Part shown: piece after piece, positions 1 through 9,918 of the stretch | Numbering within the stretch: position 1 is the first letter of the stretch | How the letters are laid out: each line of letters opens with the position of its first letter | Source of the DNA: Pectobacterium sp. CFBP8739 | GTDB lineage: Bacteria > Pseudomonadota > Gammaproteobacteria > Enterobacterales > Enterobacteriaceae | Direction: 5' to 3' | DNA length: 64,000 bases | Assembly (NCBI RefSeq): GCF_013449375.1 | Contig: NZ_JACDRR010000010.1 | Location: 248,001 to 312,000 of the forward strand | Made by a program: the position numbers and the translations under genes | Notes under the pieces: generated by a model | Told to the model about the DNA's origin: nothing | The model's database searches: none | What the model saw: only the letters and a program-made list of their open reading frames with translations

Positions 1-178
1 GAGGATGGCGCAGGAAGAAAGCGAGGGCGCCGCCAATCACAAAGGCCCCCATCAAGTTGGCAAGTAAGGTACCCAGCGGTAGCGTTGGGTGCAAATTATT
101 AAACTTCATTCCGAGCTGCCAGCGTGCCACGCTACCGACTCCGCCACCAATAAATACCGCGAGTAATGTGCTAAACAT
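1..178 (-). CDS. crcB: Fluoride ion channel CrcB (N-terminal part, runs off the window)
   Basis: Reading leftward from an ATG at 178 gives about 59 residues beginning [19 protein letters not shown], which I recognise as the N-terminus of CrcB/FluC, the small inner-membrane channel that expels fluoride. The first hydrophobic helix and the conserved GGG(V/T)GSVARW segment are visible, and the second helix ([17 protein letters not shown]) has started when the window ends. An AGGAA sequence lies just upstream of the ATG. The order crcB-tatE-lipA matches E. coli. A fluoride-riboswitch-like structure lies about 90 bases upstream, which fits the product. The C-terminal half is outside the window. 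Confidence 0.9.
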   Translation of the reverse strand, partial: MFSTLLAVFIGGGVGSVARWQLGMKFNNLHPTLPLGTLLANLMGAFVIGGALAFFLRHP

Positions 179-600
179 AGAAATCTTTCCTGAATTATTT
201 GTGCTTAGGGCGTTTTTGCCATCTCGAAGAGTATCGGGCAGGACGCTACGCCCTCTCTGCGAGGTGGACGTAGACATCATTAGCCAAGTGGCGGTTGTAC
301 CCTGTCGTTCAGTCTGCCAGCGTTTTTGGTGGCATTAGGGTAGGGAGGAATGTCATCTCCTTTTTGGAGAGAAAAGTTTACGTCGTCGGACAGTTTTTTT
401 GTAGTGATACCGAGAGGAAAGTTGTAAACCAATCTGAATACGTGCGAAAGCGCTTTTCCCGCGTCTTACTTTGTTACAGATGCGAATTGTGTCCTGCTGC
501 ATAAGGTCTTAGATAGAGGACATAGGATATAAAGCATTTTTTCGACAAGAATAGTCTCGCTCGCTGGCGTCTCCAGCATCTGTAAATCAGGTAGGTTTGT
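179..600. other. Divergent crcB/tatE intergenic region
   Basis: No protein gene is supported in these 422 bases. The left half holds the leader of crcB with the riboswitch-like element. The right half should hold the tatE promoter, but I found no convincing -35/-10 pair. Short reading frames here have no ribosome site or recognisable product. Confidence 0.6.
269..361 (-). promoter_or_regulatory. Probable fluoride riboswitch (crcB motif) in the crcB leader
   Basis: On the minus strand the leader of crcB starts with GGAGATGACATTCCTCC, a hairpin with a GATG loop entry. It ends about 70 bases later with GGCTAATGATGTCTACG. The crcB-motif family has a GG-n-GATG hairpin, a variable stem, and a 3' tail ending in (U/A)GAUG-n-n-UCUAC whose bases pair back to the first loop. 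Here GACAT in the first loop is complementary to ATGTC in the tail, as that pseudoknot requires. A 3' region with complementary GGGCG and CGCCC segments lies between the element and the AGGAA of crcB and could be the expression platform. The element was recognised by eye, not by a covariance model. Confidence 0.72.
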
Positions 601-798
601 ATGGAAGGTATCAGTATTGCCAAACTGTTGGTGATTGGCGCATTAATCATCCTGCTGTTCGGTACGAATAAACTTCGTAGCTTAGGCGGTGATTTGGGCG
701 CGGCGATTAAAGGCTTTAAAAAGGCGATGAATGACGATCAACCGGCAAAAACGGATGATACCGCAGCGCTGCATGATTCCTCTCGTAAAGAATCCTGA
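601..798 (+). CDS. tatE: Twin-arginine translocase subunit TatE (TatA paralogue)
   Basis: This 65-residue protein has the TatA/E layout. A short N-terminal transmembrane helix (about residues 6-20, [16 protein letters not shown]) is followed by a hinge, an amphipathic helix ([20 protein letters not shown]) and a charged tail. TatA-type proteins assemble the pore by which folded proteins with twin-arginine signals cross the inner membrane. The isolated position next to lipA, rather than in a tatABC operon, identifies it as the TatE paralogue. Residues 20-45 are close to identical to E. coli TatE. An AGGTAGGTTTGT stretch precedes the ATG. A terminator follows at once, so it is probably monocistronic. 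Confidence 0.93.
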   Translation: MEGISIAKLLVIGALIILLFGTNKLRSLGGDLGAAIKGFKKAMNDDQPAKTDDTAALHDSSRKES

Positions 799-814
799 TT
801 GCCCATCACACAAC

Positions 815-845
815 AAAACGGACGGCTATTGCCGTCCGTTTTTTA
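815..845. terminator. Bidirectional rho-independent terminator between tatE and lipA
   Basis: A 9-bp GC-rich stem (818-826 with 831-839, ACGGACGGC/GCCGTCCGT) has a 4-base loop and is followed by a T run on the plus strand. A shorter T run flanks it on the minus strand, so it can serve both convergent genes. Confidence 0.88.
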
Positions 846-880
846 TCCCATACAAAAGATGTGTAAAAATGTATGAGCGC

Positions 881-1846
881 TTATTTTACTTCGATGCCTT
901 TTGCCTGTAGGTCGGCATGGTAAGACGAGCGAACAAATGGGCCGCATGCTGCGTGGGTAAAGCCCATCGCCATCGCTTCCGCTTTCATCTCATCAAATTC
1001 ATCTGGGCTGACGTAACGCTGTACCGGCAGATGATGGCGGCTAGGCTGTAAATATTGTCCCAGCGTCAGCATCGTCACTCCGTGGCGGCGCAGGTCGCGC
1101 ATGACTTCCACGATTTCCGCATTGGTTTCTCCCAATCCAACCATCAGGCCAGATTTGGTCGGGATATCCGGATGCGCGTTTTTGAAGTTCTCCAGCAGCT
1201 TCAGTGACCACTCATAATTCGCGCCAGGGCGAACCTGACGATAAACGCGCGGTACGTTTTCCAGATTGTGGTTGAACACATCCGGTGGCGTGGCGGTCAG
1301 GATCTCTAACGCGCGATCCATACGACCGCGGAAGTCTGGCACCAGCGTTTCGATGCGGATATTCGGGTTTTTACGACGAATAGCGCTAATGCAGTCCGCA
1401 AAATGCTGTGCTCCGCCGTCACGCAGGTCATCACGGTCAACCGAAGTGATCACAACGTAGCGTAAGCCCATGTCATGGATAGTCTGAGCCAGTTTCTCAG
1501 GTTCGTTGGCATCTGGCGTAAGCGGGCGGCCGTGGGCGACGTCACAGAACGGACAGCGACGAGTACAAATGGCGCCCAGAATCATGAAGGTGGCGGTGCC
1601 GTGGTTGAAACATTCCGCCAGATTCGGACAGGACGCTTCTTCGCAAACTGAGTGCAACCCGTTTTTGCGCATAGCCGCTTTGATTCCCTGAATACGGCTC
1701 GAATCTGCCGGAAGTTTAATCTTCATCCATTCAGGTTTGCGCAGAAGCTCTTGGCGTTCGGTAACGACAGTACGTACCGGGATTAGCGCCATCTTATCGG
1801 CATCGCGGTATTTGACGCCGCGTTCGATCTGAATCGGTTTACTCAT
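881..1846 (-). CDS. lipA: Lipoyl synthase (radical SAM)
   Basis: LipA inserts two sulfurs into protein-bound octanoyl groups, completing the lipoyl cofactor of pyruvate and 2-oxoglutarate dehydrogenases and the glycine cleavage system. The protein has 321 residues, the same as E. coli LipA. Both cluster motifs are present: the auxiliary [12 protein letters not shown] and the radical-SAM CTRRCPFC. The conserved C-terminal RSSYHA provides the serine ligand of the auxiliary cluster. It lies downstream of lipB in the same direction, separated by an AT-rich gap where E. coli has ybeF, so it may have its own promoter. The ATG at 1846 aligns with the E. coli start. Confidence 0.97.
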   Translation of the reverse strand: MSKPIQIERGVKYRDADKMALIPVRTVVTERQELLRKPEWMKIKLPADSSRIQGIKAAMRKNGLHSVCEEASCPNLAECFNHGTATFMILGAICTRRCPFCDVAHGRPLTPDANEPEKLAQTIHDMGLRYVVITSVDRDDLRDGGAQHFADCISAIRRKNPNIRIETLVPDFRGRMDRALEILTATPPDVFNHNLENVPRVYRQVRPGANYEWSLKLLENFKNAHPDIPTKSGLMVGLGETNAEIVEVMRDLRRHGVTMLTLGQYLQPSRHHLPVQRYVSPDEFDEMKAEAMAMGFTHAACGPFVRSSYHADLQAKGIEVK

Positions 1847-2073
1847 GTTTGCGTAAGTTCCAGTTCTGAATCGTTTCTTTAAATTTGTTATCCAAATTCA
1901 AAGGATTATGTTTTTGGTTAAACTTTTTTTTAAAAAACTCTAAAAATTATATCATCTTGCCTAACCACAATCAGCCTTTGCGCGATCAAAATGAATAAAT
2001 TATGTGAATAAAATGTAATCTATCAAGACGCGATAGTCTAACCAGTTGATTTTCATCGACAGGATGAAACTTG
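1847..2073. other. AT-rich lipB-lipA gap (no ybeF)
   Basis: In E. coli the LysR-type regulator gene ybeF lies here. This 227-base, strongly AT-rich stretch contains no reading frame of that kind and no visible remnant. It probably carries a lipA promoter on the minus strand. Confidence 0.5.
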
Positions 2074-2757
2074 TTAACTAGGAAGCGGCTCACCTTGTAT
2101 GTCCAAATTCCACGAAATAAACTCGGGTGCGGAATAGCCAACTTGCTGTAAAAAGGTGTTCACTAGCACGGGAGCGGTGTCATCCAGCGTGACGCCCGCC
2201 ATCAGATCACTGATTTGCGTCATTTCCATCCCCGCGTAACCACATGGGTTGATACGCAGGAAAGGAGAGAGGTCCATCGCGATATTGAGCGCCAGTCCGT
2301 GGAACGAGCAGCCTTTGCGAATACGCAGTCCCAGCGAGCAGATCTTACGTTCGCCCACATAAACGCCGGGCGCATCTGGGCGCGCATGGGCGTCAATATG
2401 GAAGTGCGCCAGTGTGCCAATCACGGTATTTTCAATCGCAGTGACGAGCTGACGAACGCCAAGCTTACGGCGCTTCAGATCAATCAACACGTACATCACC
2501 TGCTGGCCGGGGCCGTGGTAGGTCACCTGGCCGCCTCTGTCGCTCTGAATGACGGGAATGTCACCGGGCATGAGGACATGTTCGGCTTTTCCTGCCTGAC
2601 CTTGTGTGAATACGCGGGGATGCTGAACCAGCCAGAGTTCGTCTGGGGTATTCTCATCGCGCCGGTCGGTGAAATTATGCATCGCCAGAGAGACGGGCTC
2701 ATACGGCTGTACGTCAAATTGGCGTACGATGATCTTATCCTGTAGCACGTGTGTCAT
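2074..2757 (-). CDS. lipB: Octanoyl-[ACP]:protein N-octanoyltransferase
   Basis: LipB transfers octanoate from acyl carrier protein to the lipoyl domains, giving the substrate for LipA. The 227-residue product carries the [12 protein letters not shown] motif, the [12 protein letters not shown] segment with the catalytic lysine region, and the acyl-binding cysteine in [10 protein letters not shown]. It is about 14 residues longer than E. coli LipB, split between a slightly longer N-terminus (MTHVLQDK versus MYQDK) and the C-terminus. The ribosome site before the chosen ATG is weak, so a start a few codons downstream is possible. Neighbours ybeD and lipA are as in E. coli. Confidence 0.95.
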   Translation of the reverse strand: MTHVLQDKIIVRQFDVQPYEPVSLAMHNFTDRRDENTPDELWLVQHPRVFTQGQAGKAEHVLMPGDIPVIQSDRGGQVTYHGPGQQVMYVLIDLKRRKLGVRQLVTAIENTVIGTLAHFHIDAHARPDAPGVYVGERKICSLGLRIRKGCSFHGLALNIAMDLSPFLRINPCGYAGMEMTQISDLMAGVTLDDTAPVLVNTFLQQVGYSAPEFISWNLDIQGEPLPS

Positions 2758-2950
2758 CTTCAGGTTAAGGAAAGGTCGGAGGATTATAACGGCGGGAGGC
2801 CTCAGCGAACAGCACTATGCAAATTATGGAGTGCAAAACGTGGGTGGCACAAAACTACGCACGATAATTATGGCATCACAAAACTATGCCGTGCTCGCTA
2901 ATTTTCCCGCTCGTTCTTTTTATTGCGTGATTCTTACAGAACCCTATGCT

Positions 2951-3214
2951 TTACAGAACCATGCGCACGATGTCGATATTGCCCAGCTCTTCGTACAGCG
3001 TTTCCACCTGCTCAATGTGTGTCGCAGTAATGGTGATGGAAACGGAGTGATAATTCCCTTTGCTGCTGGGTTTGATCTGCGGCGTGTAGTCGCCTGGCGC
3101 ATGACGTTGTACCACTTCAACGACCAGATCGACCAACTCTGGTTTTGCCTCACCCATGACCTTGTAGGTAAAAACACAGGGGAATTCAAGCAGTTCGTTT
3201 AATTTGGTTTTCAT
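2951..3214 (-). CDS. ybeD: YbeD (UPF0250/DUF493 protein)
   Basis: This 87-residue protein closely matches YbeD of E. coli, a small ACT-like alpha/beta protein of unsettled function conserved between dacA and lipB. It begins [15 protein letters not shown] and is intact. A terminator separates it from dacA only on the dacA side, so ybeD is likely read from its own promoter. No catalytic motif is evident. The conserved position beside lipB has suggested a link with lipoylation, but nothing in the sequence demonstrates it. Confidence 0.93.
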   Translation of the reverse strand: MKTKLNELLEFPCVFTYKVMGEAKPELVDLVVEVVQRHAPGDYTPQIKPSSKGNYHSVSITITATHIEQVETLYEELGNIDIVRMVL

Positions 3215-3286
3215 TTGCGCTCCAGAGAGGGTAATACGTCGGCATCATCCCGACGGTATTAGCACTGACATCAGTACATTATACTA

Positions 3287-3322
3287 AAAAAGCATAACTC
3301 CCGCGTTCTGCGGGAGTTATAG
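3287..3322 (-). terminator. Terminator downstream of dacA
   Basis: On the minus strand the stem ATAACTCCCGC/GCGGGAGTTAT with a 5-base loop is followed by GCTTTTTTAG. A second GC-rich hairpin (TGTGGGG/CCCCACA, 3334-3355) lies between it and the dacA stop. Together they end dacA transcription before ybeD. Confidence 0.88.
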
Positions 3323-3364
3323 ATGCTATCTATGTGGGGGCGTTTTGGCCCCACACAAGAGGGC

Positions 3365-4576
3365 TTAGCCGAACCAGTGATGGAACATCAGTTTGATGTA
3401 GTCGATCATACGGCCAAAAATCCCGCCTTCTTTCACTTCGTTCATGACCACCAGCGGACGCTGGTCGATCGTTTTGCCATCCAGTTGGAAATTGATGGAA
3501 CCCACAACCTGATTTTTCGCTAACGGCGCGTGCAGTTCCGTGTTGTCCAGAACATAGCTGGCCTTCAGATCTTTCATACGGCCACGTGGAATGGTCAGGT
3601 AGGCATCTTTCTCAACGCCCAGCGCCACGCGGTCACTGTCACCAAACCAGACCGGCTCAGAAGCAAATTCTTTGCCTGCTTTCAACGGCGCAACGGTTTC
3701 AAAGAAGCGGAAGCCCCAGGTCAGCAGTTTTTTACTTTCTGACTCGCGCCCTTTGGCATTACGTCCGCCTAATACCGCTGAAATCAGACGCATCTGACCT
3801 TCTGTTGCCGAGGCGACCAAGTTAAAGCCGGCTGATGCTGTATGACCCGTTTTGATACCGTCAACATTCAGGCTGGAATCCCACAGCAAACCGTTACGGT
3901 TAGGCTGACGGATATTGTTGAACGTGAACTCTTTCTCTTTGTAGGTCGCGTATTCTTCTGGCACATCGCGGATCAGCGCCTGACCGATCAGGGCCATATC
4001 ACGCGCCGAGCTGAACTGGCCCGGTGCATCAAGACCGTGCACGGTTTCAAAATTGGTATTTTGCAGCCCCAGCGCTTTCACGTAACCGTTCATCAGGTTA
4101 ACGAAGGCATCCTGACTGCCGGCAACGTAGTCGGCCATCGCGACGCAAGCATCGTTACCGGATTGCAGGATAATACCGCGGTTTAATTGGGAGACGGGAA
4201 CACGATCGCCCGGCTTCAAGAACATCAGGGAAGAGCCCTGGAAGGTCGGGTTGCCGGTTGCCCAGGCATCTTTACCGACGGTAACGATGTCGTTCGGGGT
4301 GATTTTTCCTGATTTAATGGCTTGACCAATGACGTAGCTGGTCATCATTTTCGTTAAGCTGGCCGGATCGCGGCGCGTGTCGGCATTCATTTCGGCCAAC
4401 ACTTTCCCAGAGTTGTAATCAATCAGGATGTAGGATTCAGCATCGATTTGCGGAACGCCGGGGATCATCGTTTTGAGATTGATATCTTCGGCATAGGCAA
4501 AGGAAGTGGCACTAATGGCGAGCAGTGCGCCAAGCGCAGTACGCTTAGTAAAACGAGACGTGTTTACAGTATTCAT
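3365..4576 (-). CDS. dacA: D-alanyl-D-alanine carboxypeptidase, PBP5
   Basis: PBP5 trims the terminal D-alanine from peptidoglycan pentapeptides in the periplasm and helps keep cell shape even. The 403 residues equal the E. coli length. The signal peptide ends near FAYA-ED (about residue 29). The penicillin-binding motifs are all present: S73-L-T-K76, S139-G-N141 and K242-T-G244. The C-terminal amphipathic anchor is visible in the last 20 residues ([14 protein letters not shown]). It follows rlpA, rodA and mrdA in the same direction, as in E. coli, with a 166-base gap that could carry its own promoter. Confidence 0.97.
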   Translation of the reverse strand: MNTVNTSRFTKRTALGALLAISATSFAYAEDINLKTMIPGVPQIDAESYILIDYNSGKVLAEMNADTRRDPASLTKMMTSYVIGQAIKSGKITPNDIVTVGKDAWATGNPTFQGSSLMFLKPGDRVPVSQLNRGIILQSGNDACVAMADYVAGSQDAFVNLMNGYVKALGLQNTNFETVHGLDAPGQFSSARDMALIGQALIRDVPEEYATYKEKEFTFNNIRQPNRNGLLWDSSLNVDGIKTGHTASAGFNLVASATEGQMRLISAVLGGRNAKGRESESKKLLTWGFRFFETVAPLKAGKEFASEPVWFGDSDRVALGVEKDAYLTIPRGRMKDLKASYVLDNTELHAPLAKNQVVGSINFQLDGKTIDQRPLVVMNEVKEGGIFGRMIDYIKLMFHHWFG

Positions 4577-4742
4577 GATTGGAACAACAACATCCGTGGG
4601 TATGAGTTAAAAAACGAGCCACACTATAGCAGATGGGGAATAGGCAGGCATCAGGCATTACGTTACGTGATTTTGCAACAGGGCGTTATGTTCAATGTCA
4701 TAGCCACCGCTTTTGCATGGTGAGCCTGCCGATTATCCGTGA

Positions 4743-5861
4743 CTAGAGGGTGCCGGGTGCGGCGGTAATAAACGACTGCTGTTGAGCTTCGACTGACAAA
4801 CGTTGTTGAAGTTCAGCGGCTTGCTGACGATTCTGGAATGGCCCTAGCTGGATGCGGTACAGCCCGCCGCTCGCTGTGACTTTACCGGCTACGCGGAAAC
4901 GTTCACTCAGGCTGCGCTGCCAGGTTTGTGCGCGCTGCTGATCGCTCAGCGCACCGACCTGAACCACATAGTGACCTGTTGTAGACGGTGTCGTTGTGGC
5001 GGACGCGGCAATGGCCGGTGCGGGTGTGATGCTCAGTGGCGCAGCGGATGAGGACGGCGTTGCCGCTGGCGCGACGCTGGTTTCAATCACGCCAGGGCGC
5101 AAAGCGGAAGGGGCTCCCAAAAAACCACCGCTGTGTGACGTTGCACCGCTTTGCGGCTGTGTATTTTCAGCTGGCACGCTCAGGCTACTATTACTGATTG
5201 GGCGAACGGCGTTGTTCGGCATGGGTGATGTGGTTTCCATCATGGGTGTACCTAGCCCGCTAGCGCCGAAACTCGGGCGTTCTGGCAGGGCGAAACTTTG
5301 CTTCGCGACGGTGGTGCCCACAGTCCCAGGGCCGGAGAGCGTGCCGTCTGGTGCGACGTTGATGAAATCCACTTTCACTTTAGTATTGTTAGAGATGTTC
5401 AGTCGGTCGCCTGCGGCTTTCGACAGATCAATAATTCTACCTGGCATATACGGCCCGCGATCGTTCACTCGAACAACCAGACGACGGCCGTTGCTCAGGT
5501 TGGTGACACGGACATAGCTTGGCAGCGGCAGCGTCGGGTGGGCGGCGGTGATCGCGTTCGGATCAAAGGTTTCGCCGATTGACGTACGGTTACCGCTGGC
5601 TTCTTCGCCGTACCATGCGGCTAAGCCGGTCTCACTAAAGTTTTGCGGATCTTTGACAATTTTATAGGTCTTGCCTTTTACGTTGTAGTCTTGCAGCGTT
5701 CCCTGATTGTAGGGTTCGTAGCGGGGTTCCGCGCCGCCGATCTCTTCGACAGGGCCGCTATAAACCTGAGTTACAGGTGGTGCTGGCTGCCGCTGCTCCG
5801 TCGTGGTACAGGCAGCAAGCGCCAGAGTCGCTACGCCGATCCAAAGCCAATCCTTACGCAT
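4743..5861 (-). CDS. rlpA: Rare lipoprotein A, septal lytic transglycosylase
   Basis: The protein starts with a lipoprotein signal (lipobox LAAC, cysteine 18), so it is an outer-membrane lipoprotein. A double-psi beta-barrel domain follows (about residues 80-175, with GEEASGNRT and VRVNDRGPY). RlpA enzymes cleave glycan strands lacking stem peptides. A long low-complexity linker rich in Ser, Pro, Ala and Thr leads to a C-terminal SPOR domain (about 295-368, YVVQVGALSDQQRA), which binds denuded septal peptidoglycan. At 372 residues it is close to the E. coli protein. It sits 13 bases from rodA and belongs to the mrdA-rodA-rlpA unit. Confidence 0.95.
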   Translation of the reverse strand: MRKDWLWIGVATLALAACTTTEQRQPAPPVTQVYSGPVEEIGGAEPRYEPYNQGTLQDYNVKGKTYKIVKDPQNFSETGLAAWYGEEASGNRTSIGETFDPNAITAAHPTLPLPSYVRVTNLSNGRRLVVRVNDRGPYMPGRIIDLSKAAGDRLNISNNTKVKVDFINVAPDGTLSGPGTVGTTVAKQSFALPERPSFGASGLGTPMMETTSPMPNNAVRPISNSSLSVPAENTQPQSGATSHSGGFLGAPSALRPGVIETSVAPAATPSSSAAPLSITPAPAIAASATTTPSTTGHYVVQVGALSDQQRAQTWQRSLSERFRVAGKVTASGGLYRIQLGPFQNRQQAAELQQRLSVEAQQQSFITAAPGTL

Positions 5862-5874
5862 TGCTCACCTCGTG

Positions 5875-6987
5875 TTATAAATTCTTGGATAACAGTTTGC
5901 GGTGAGTATGTATCGACATGACGATACCGAATCCCGCCATTAAAACGACCAGCGCCGATCCGCCGTAGCTGATTAGCGGTAGCGGCACGCCAACAACGGG
6001 AAGTATACCGCTGACCATCCCGATATTGACGAAAACATAGAAAAACAGAATGAGCATCAGCCCACCGACCATCACGCGGCCAAACGAGGTTTGTGCATTA
6101 GCAGCAATAACCAGACCGCGCATAATCATAAACAGGTACATCGCGAGCAGAATCAAAACGCCGATTAAGCCGAGCTCTTCCGACAACACGGCAAAGATAA
6201 AGTCGGTGTGGCGTTCGGGTAGAAACTCTAACTGAGACTGTGTGCCGTGCAGCCAACCTTTTCCTGATAGTCCACCAGAGCCTATCGCAATTTTCGACTG
6301 AATAATATGGTATCCGGCGCCAAGTGGATCGCTTTCTGGATCGAGCAGCATCATCACCCTTGCACGCTGATAATCATGCATCAGGAAAAACCAGAGTATC
6401 GGAATAAACGCGGCGACCAGCAGAACGGCGACACCAATCAAACGCCAGCTCATGCCAGCGAGGAAAAGTACAAACAGCCCTGATAAGGCAATCAATATCG
6501 AGGTGCCCAAATCCGGCTGTGCGGCAACCAGCAGCGTAGGGACAAAAATCAGAACCAGCGCGATCGCCGTATTTTTTAGCGACGGTGGACACATATCACG
6601 ATTGATAAAACGGGCAACCATCAGCGGTACGGCGATTTTAGCAATTTCCGATGGTTGGAAACGGATAAAACCGAGATCCAGCCAGCGTTGAGCGCCTTTA
6701 CTAATCTGTCCGAAAATATCCACAATGAGCAGCAAAATCACGCAAAAGACGTAAAGGTAGAGCGCCCAGCCCTCATATACGCGGGGAGGGATCTGCGCCA
6801 TCACGATCATCACGGTCAACCCCAGTATGATTTGAACGACTTTTCTCTCCATCATACCGATGTCTTGCCCACTGGCGCTCCATAGGACAAACAGGCTATA
6901 GCCTAACAGCGCCAGAATGCAGAAAAGAAACGGGAGGTCGATGTGGATTTTTGCCCAGAAGGATCCCTTTTGTTGGCTATCGGTCAT
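5875..6987 (-). CDS. rodA: Peptidoglycan glycosyltransferase RodA
   Basis: RodA is the SEDS-family polymerase that builds glycan strands of the lateral wall together with PBP2. The 370-residue protein is almost wholly hydrophobic, with about ten membrane helices, and matches E. coli in length. SEDS signatures are visible: [24 protein letters not shown], and the C-terminal [13 protein letters not shown]. It starts 9 bases after mrdA, so the polymerase/transpeptidase pair is co-transcribed. Confidence 0.97.
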   Translation of the reverse strand: MTDSQQKGSFWAKIHIDLPFLFCILALLGYSLFVLWSASGQDIGMMERKVVQIILGLTVMIVMAQIPPRVYEGWALYLYVFCVILLLIVDIFGQISKGAQRWLDLGFIRFQPSEIAKIAVPLMVARFINRDMCPPSLKNTAIALVLIFVPTLLVAAQPDLGTSILIALSGLFVLFLAGMSWRLIGVAVLLVAAFIPILWFFLMHDYQRARVMMLLDPESDPLGAGYHIIQSKIAIGSGGLSGKGWLHGTQSQLEFLPERHTDFIFAVLSEELGLIGVLILLAMYLFMIMRGLVIAANAQTSFGRVMVGGLMLILFFYVFVNIGMVSGILPVVGVPLPLISYGGSALVVLMAGFGIVMSIHTHRKLLSKNL

Positions 6988-6996
6988 GGCTGTCTG

Positions 6997-8901
6997 TTAC
7001 TCACTCTCGCTACCCGGTGGCGCAGGGGGCGCACTAGGTAAATCAGTATTGTTGTCACCCAGCAGGATATGATCAAGGATCTGGCGGATGATGGTACCAA
7101 CGGTAGGGCCTGCGCCGCCGTTTTCCAGAATGATCGATACCGCGACTTTAGGATTCTTATAGGGAGCAAAGGCGACCATTAACTTATGGTCACGTAAGTG
7201 CTCTGCGATCTTGTGCGCATTATAGGTTTCGTTTTCTTTTAGGCCGAAAACCTGCGCAGTACCGGATTTTGCCGCGATTTTATAGGGGGCATCCTCGAAA
7301 CTTTTGTGTGCGGTGCCGTTCGCACGATTAGCTACGCCATACATGCCATCTTTCGCTATTTCCCAATAGCCAGAACGAATATCGCCAATTTGCTGATTCT
7401 CCGTCTGTTTGTAAGGCACTATAACGCCATTTTCGCGCGAACTATAAAGCAAATGTGGTGTTTTGACTTGCCCATCGTTGATCAACGTAACTAACGCTTT
7501 ATTCATCTGAATCGGTGTTGCCGTCCAGTAACCCTGACCGATCCCGACAGGAATGGTATCGCCCTGATACCAAGGCCTTTTGAATTGCCTCAGTTTCCAC
7601 TCACGGGTTGGCATGTTACCTCTGCTTTCTTCCGAGATATCAATACCCGTTCGTTGACCGTACCCGAATTTGTTCATCCATTCAGACAGGCGATCGATAC
7701 CCATGTCATAAGCGACCTGATAGAAGAAGGTGTCCGCAGATTCTTCCAGTGATTTAGTGAGATTCAGTCGACCATGACCCCATTTTTTCCAGTCGCGAAA
7801 ACGTTTTTCAGAACCGGGTAATTGCCACCAACCAGGGTCAAACAGGCTGGTGTTAGTCGTAATCACGCCCGAAGTCAAAGCGGAAACCGCAATATAGGGT
7901 TTCACAGTGGAAGCTGGGGGATATACACCTTGTGTCGCACGGTTGATCAACGGACGATTAGGGTCGTTACGTAATTTGTTGTAATCTTTGGTGGAAATGC
8001 CATCGACAAAGAGGTTAGGGTCATAACTGGGGGTAGAAACCATCGCCAGAATACCGCCATCGCGCGGGTCGGTGACGATGACCGCAGCACGACTACCTTC
8101 GAGTAATTTTTCGATGTAGATTTGCAGGCTTAGATCCAACGTCAGGTAGATATCGCGTCCGGCCTGTGGTGGTTGTTCATGGAGCTGACGGATTACGCGG
8201 CCGCGGTTGTTGACTTCCACTTCCTCATAGCCGGGCTTACCGTGCAATAAATCTTCGTAATGGCGCTCGATGCCCAGCTTGCCGATGTCGCGCGTAGCAG
8301 CATAATCGGCGATTTTCTCTTCTTTGGTCAGCCGTTCTACGTCTTTATCGTTGATTTTGGAGACATAGCCCGTAATGTGCGTCAGTGCAGAACCGTAAGG
8401 GTAATAGCGACGCTGGTAGCCTTTAATTTCAACGCCGGGGAAGCGATATTGGTTGACGGCAAAACGGGCAACCTGAATCTCGGTGAGCCCAGTTTTTACC
8501 GGAATAGAGGTAAAGCGGCGTGAGCGCTTACGCTCTTTTTCAAAACCTTCCAGATCGTCATCGGTGAGATCGACGACGGGACGCAGCGCTTCGAGTGTGT
8601 CTTTAAGATTGTCGACTTTGTCGGGCACCAGCTCTAACTGATAAATGGTACGATTTAGCGCCAGTGGGGTGCCGTTGCGGTCATAGATGATGCCGCGGCT
8701 GGGCGCGATAGGAACCAGCTTAATACGGTTTTCATTAGAGCGCGTGCGATAGTCATCAACACGCACAATTTGCAGATGATAAAGGTTAGCGACTAATACA
8801 CCGGAAAGCAGCAAAATGCCCAGAAAGGCGACCAAAGCACGGCGCACAAACAGGGCGGACTCAGCCGTATAATCTCGAAAGGGTTTACGTTCTACTTTCA
8901 T
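6997..8901 (-). CDS. mrdA: Penicillin-binding protein 2 (elongasome transpeptidase)
   Basis: PBP2 cross-links new peptidoglycan during cell elongation. The 634-residue protein has one N-terminal membrane helix (about residues 21-42), a pedestal domain, and a transpeptidase domain. The catalytic motifs are S331-T-V-K334, S388-A-D390 and the KSGTAQ box near residue 545. The C-terminal Pro/Ala-rich tail is short. It follows rlmH with a small gap and leads the mrdA-rodA-rlpA set, as in E. coli. Confidence 0.97.
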   Translation of the reverse strand: MKVERKPFRDYTAESALFVRRALVAFLGILLLSGVLVANLYHLQIVRVDDYRTRSNENRIKLVPIAPSRGIIYDRNGTPLALNRTIYQLELVPDKVDNLKDTLEALRPVVDLTDDDLEGFEKERKRSRRFTSIPVKTGLTEIQVARFAVNQYRFPGVEIKGYQRRYYPYGSALTHITGYVSKINDKDVERLTKEEKIADYAATRDIGKLGIERHYEDLLHGKPGYEEVEVNNRGRVIRQLHEQPPQAGRDIYLTLDLSLQIYIEKLLEGSRAAVIVTDPRDGGILAMVSTPSYDPNLFVDGISTKDYNKLRNDPNRPLINRATQGVYPPASTVKPYIAVSALTSGVITTNTSLFDPGWWQLPGSEKRFRDWKKWGHGRLNLTKSLEESADTFFYQVAYDMGIDRLSEWMNKFGYGQRTGIDISEESRGNMPTREWKLRQFKRPWYQGDTIPVGIGQGYWTATPIQMNKALVTLINDGQVKTPHLLYSSRENGVIVPYKQTENQQIGDIRSGYWEIAKDGMYGVANRANGTAHKSFEDAPYKIAAKSGTAQVFGLKENETYNAHKIAEHLRDHKLMVAFAPYKNPKVAVSIILENGGAGPTVGTIIRQILDHILLGDNNTDLPSAPPAPPGSESE

Positions 8902-8934
8902 CCAGCGTTATTTCACAGGTTTCATCGTATCGCC

Positions 8935-9405
8935 TTACTCCCGATGGTAAGGGTGATTAGTCGTAATGCTCCATGCACGATACAGGCTCTCCGCCACCAG
9001 TACACGAACGAGCGGGTGCGGCAGCGTTAAAGGCGAGAGCGACCAGCTTTGTTCGGCTGCGGCTTTGCATTCTGGCGCAAGACCTTCAGGCCCGCCAATT
9101 AGCAGGCTGACGTCGCGCCCGTCCTGCTTCCAGCGCTCCAGTTGCTGCGCCAATTGCGGTGTCTCCCAGCGAGTCCCTGGAATATCCAGCGTCACAATGC
9201 GGTTGCCTTTGCCCACCGCCGCCAGCATCTGTTCGCCTTCGCGCTCCAGAATGCGTTTGATATCCGCATTTTTGCCCCGTTTCCCTGCCGGAATTTCGAG
9301 TAGTTCGAAAGGCATGTCCTTGGGAAAACGGCGCAGATAATCGGTGAAACCAGTCTGCACCCAGTCGGGCATTTTGGTGCCAACGGCGACCAGTTGCAGT
9401 TTCAT
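8935..9405 (-). CDS. rlmH: 23S rRNA pseudouridine-1915 N3-methyltransferase
   Basis: RlmH is a SPOUT-fold methyltransferase that modifies pseudouridine 1915 in helix 69 of 23S rRNA. The start chosen, [15 protein letters not shown], gives 156 residues, against 155 in E. coli. A longer frame starting at 9462 would overlap rsfS and lacks homology. The trefoil-knot motifs LLIGGPEGL and the C-terminal [16 protein letters not shown] are present. One base separates it from the rsfS stop, so the two are translationally linked. Confidence 0.96.
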   Translation of the reverse strand: MKLQLVAVGTKMPDWVQTGFTDYLRRFPKDMPFELLEIPAGKRGKNADIKRILEREGEQMLAAVGKGNRIVTLDIPGTRWETPQLAQQLERWKQDGRDVSLLIGGPEGLAPECKAAAEQSWSLSPLTLPHPLVRVLVAESLYRAWSITTNHPYHRE

Positions 9406-9406
9406 A

Positions 9407-9724
9407 CTAGCCCCACAGTTTTTCCAATTCGTACAGTTGGCGACTTTCTTCTTGCATGACATGAACCATCACGTCACCCAAATCGACAACAACCCAGTCA
9501 GCGGCGCTTTCACCTTCGACACCGAGTGGGATCAGACCTGCTGCGCGTGAAGATTGCACGACGTGATCGGCAATAGACGCGACGTGGCGCGTAGAGGTTC
9601 CCGTACAGATAACCATGTAATCGGTAATGCTGGATTTACCCTGCACGTTAAGTGCAACGATATCCTGGGCTTTTAAGTCATCGACCTTATCAATAACGAA
9701 ATCTTGGAGTGCTTGGCCTTGCAA
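9407..9724 (-). CDS. rsfS: Ribosomal silencing factor RsfS
   Basis: RsfS binds ribosomal protein L14 (uL14) and blocks subunit joining when nutrients are short. The 105-residue protein matches the E. coli length and carries the DUF143 core: [25 protein letters not shown] and the C-terminal [17 protein letters not shown]. It directly precedes rlmH. In E. coli cobC lies between nadD and rsfS; here that interval is non-coding. Confidence 0.96.
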   Translation of the reverse strand: MQGQALQDFVIDKVDDLKAQDIVALNVQGKSSITDYMVICTGTSTRHVASIADHVVQSSRAAGLIPLGVEGESAADWVVVDLGDVMVHVMQEESRQLYELEKLWG

Positions 9725-9918
9725 AGGTTCCCCCTCAATGGCGTTCTGTCTGTAACTGACAGACGCGTGTGGCGCTGAATTGTTTAGGAAAAACGTGAAT
9801 CACCGAGTAATTTCCGAGAATTTCCGCTTTTCCCGGTGATTGAAACCAGCCGCGGAGTATATCACGCACTTTTACCTAGTGGTATAAAGCCCGTGACTGA
9901 TGGACAGGAAAAGCGATG
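9725..9918. other. nadD-rsfS gap (cobC position, empty)
   Basis: The 194 bases hold no supported gene. The minus strand contains a long inverted pair (AATCACCG near 9797 and CGGTGATT near 9835) that could fold as a leader hairpin upstream of rsfS. No cobC remnant is visible. Confidence 0.4.
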
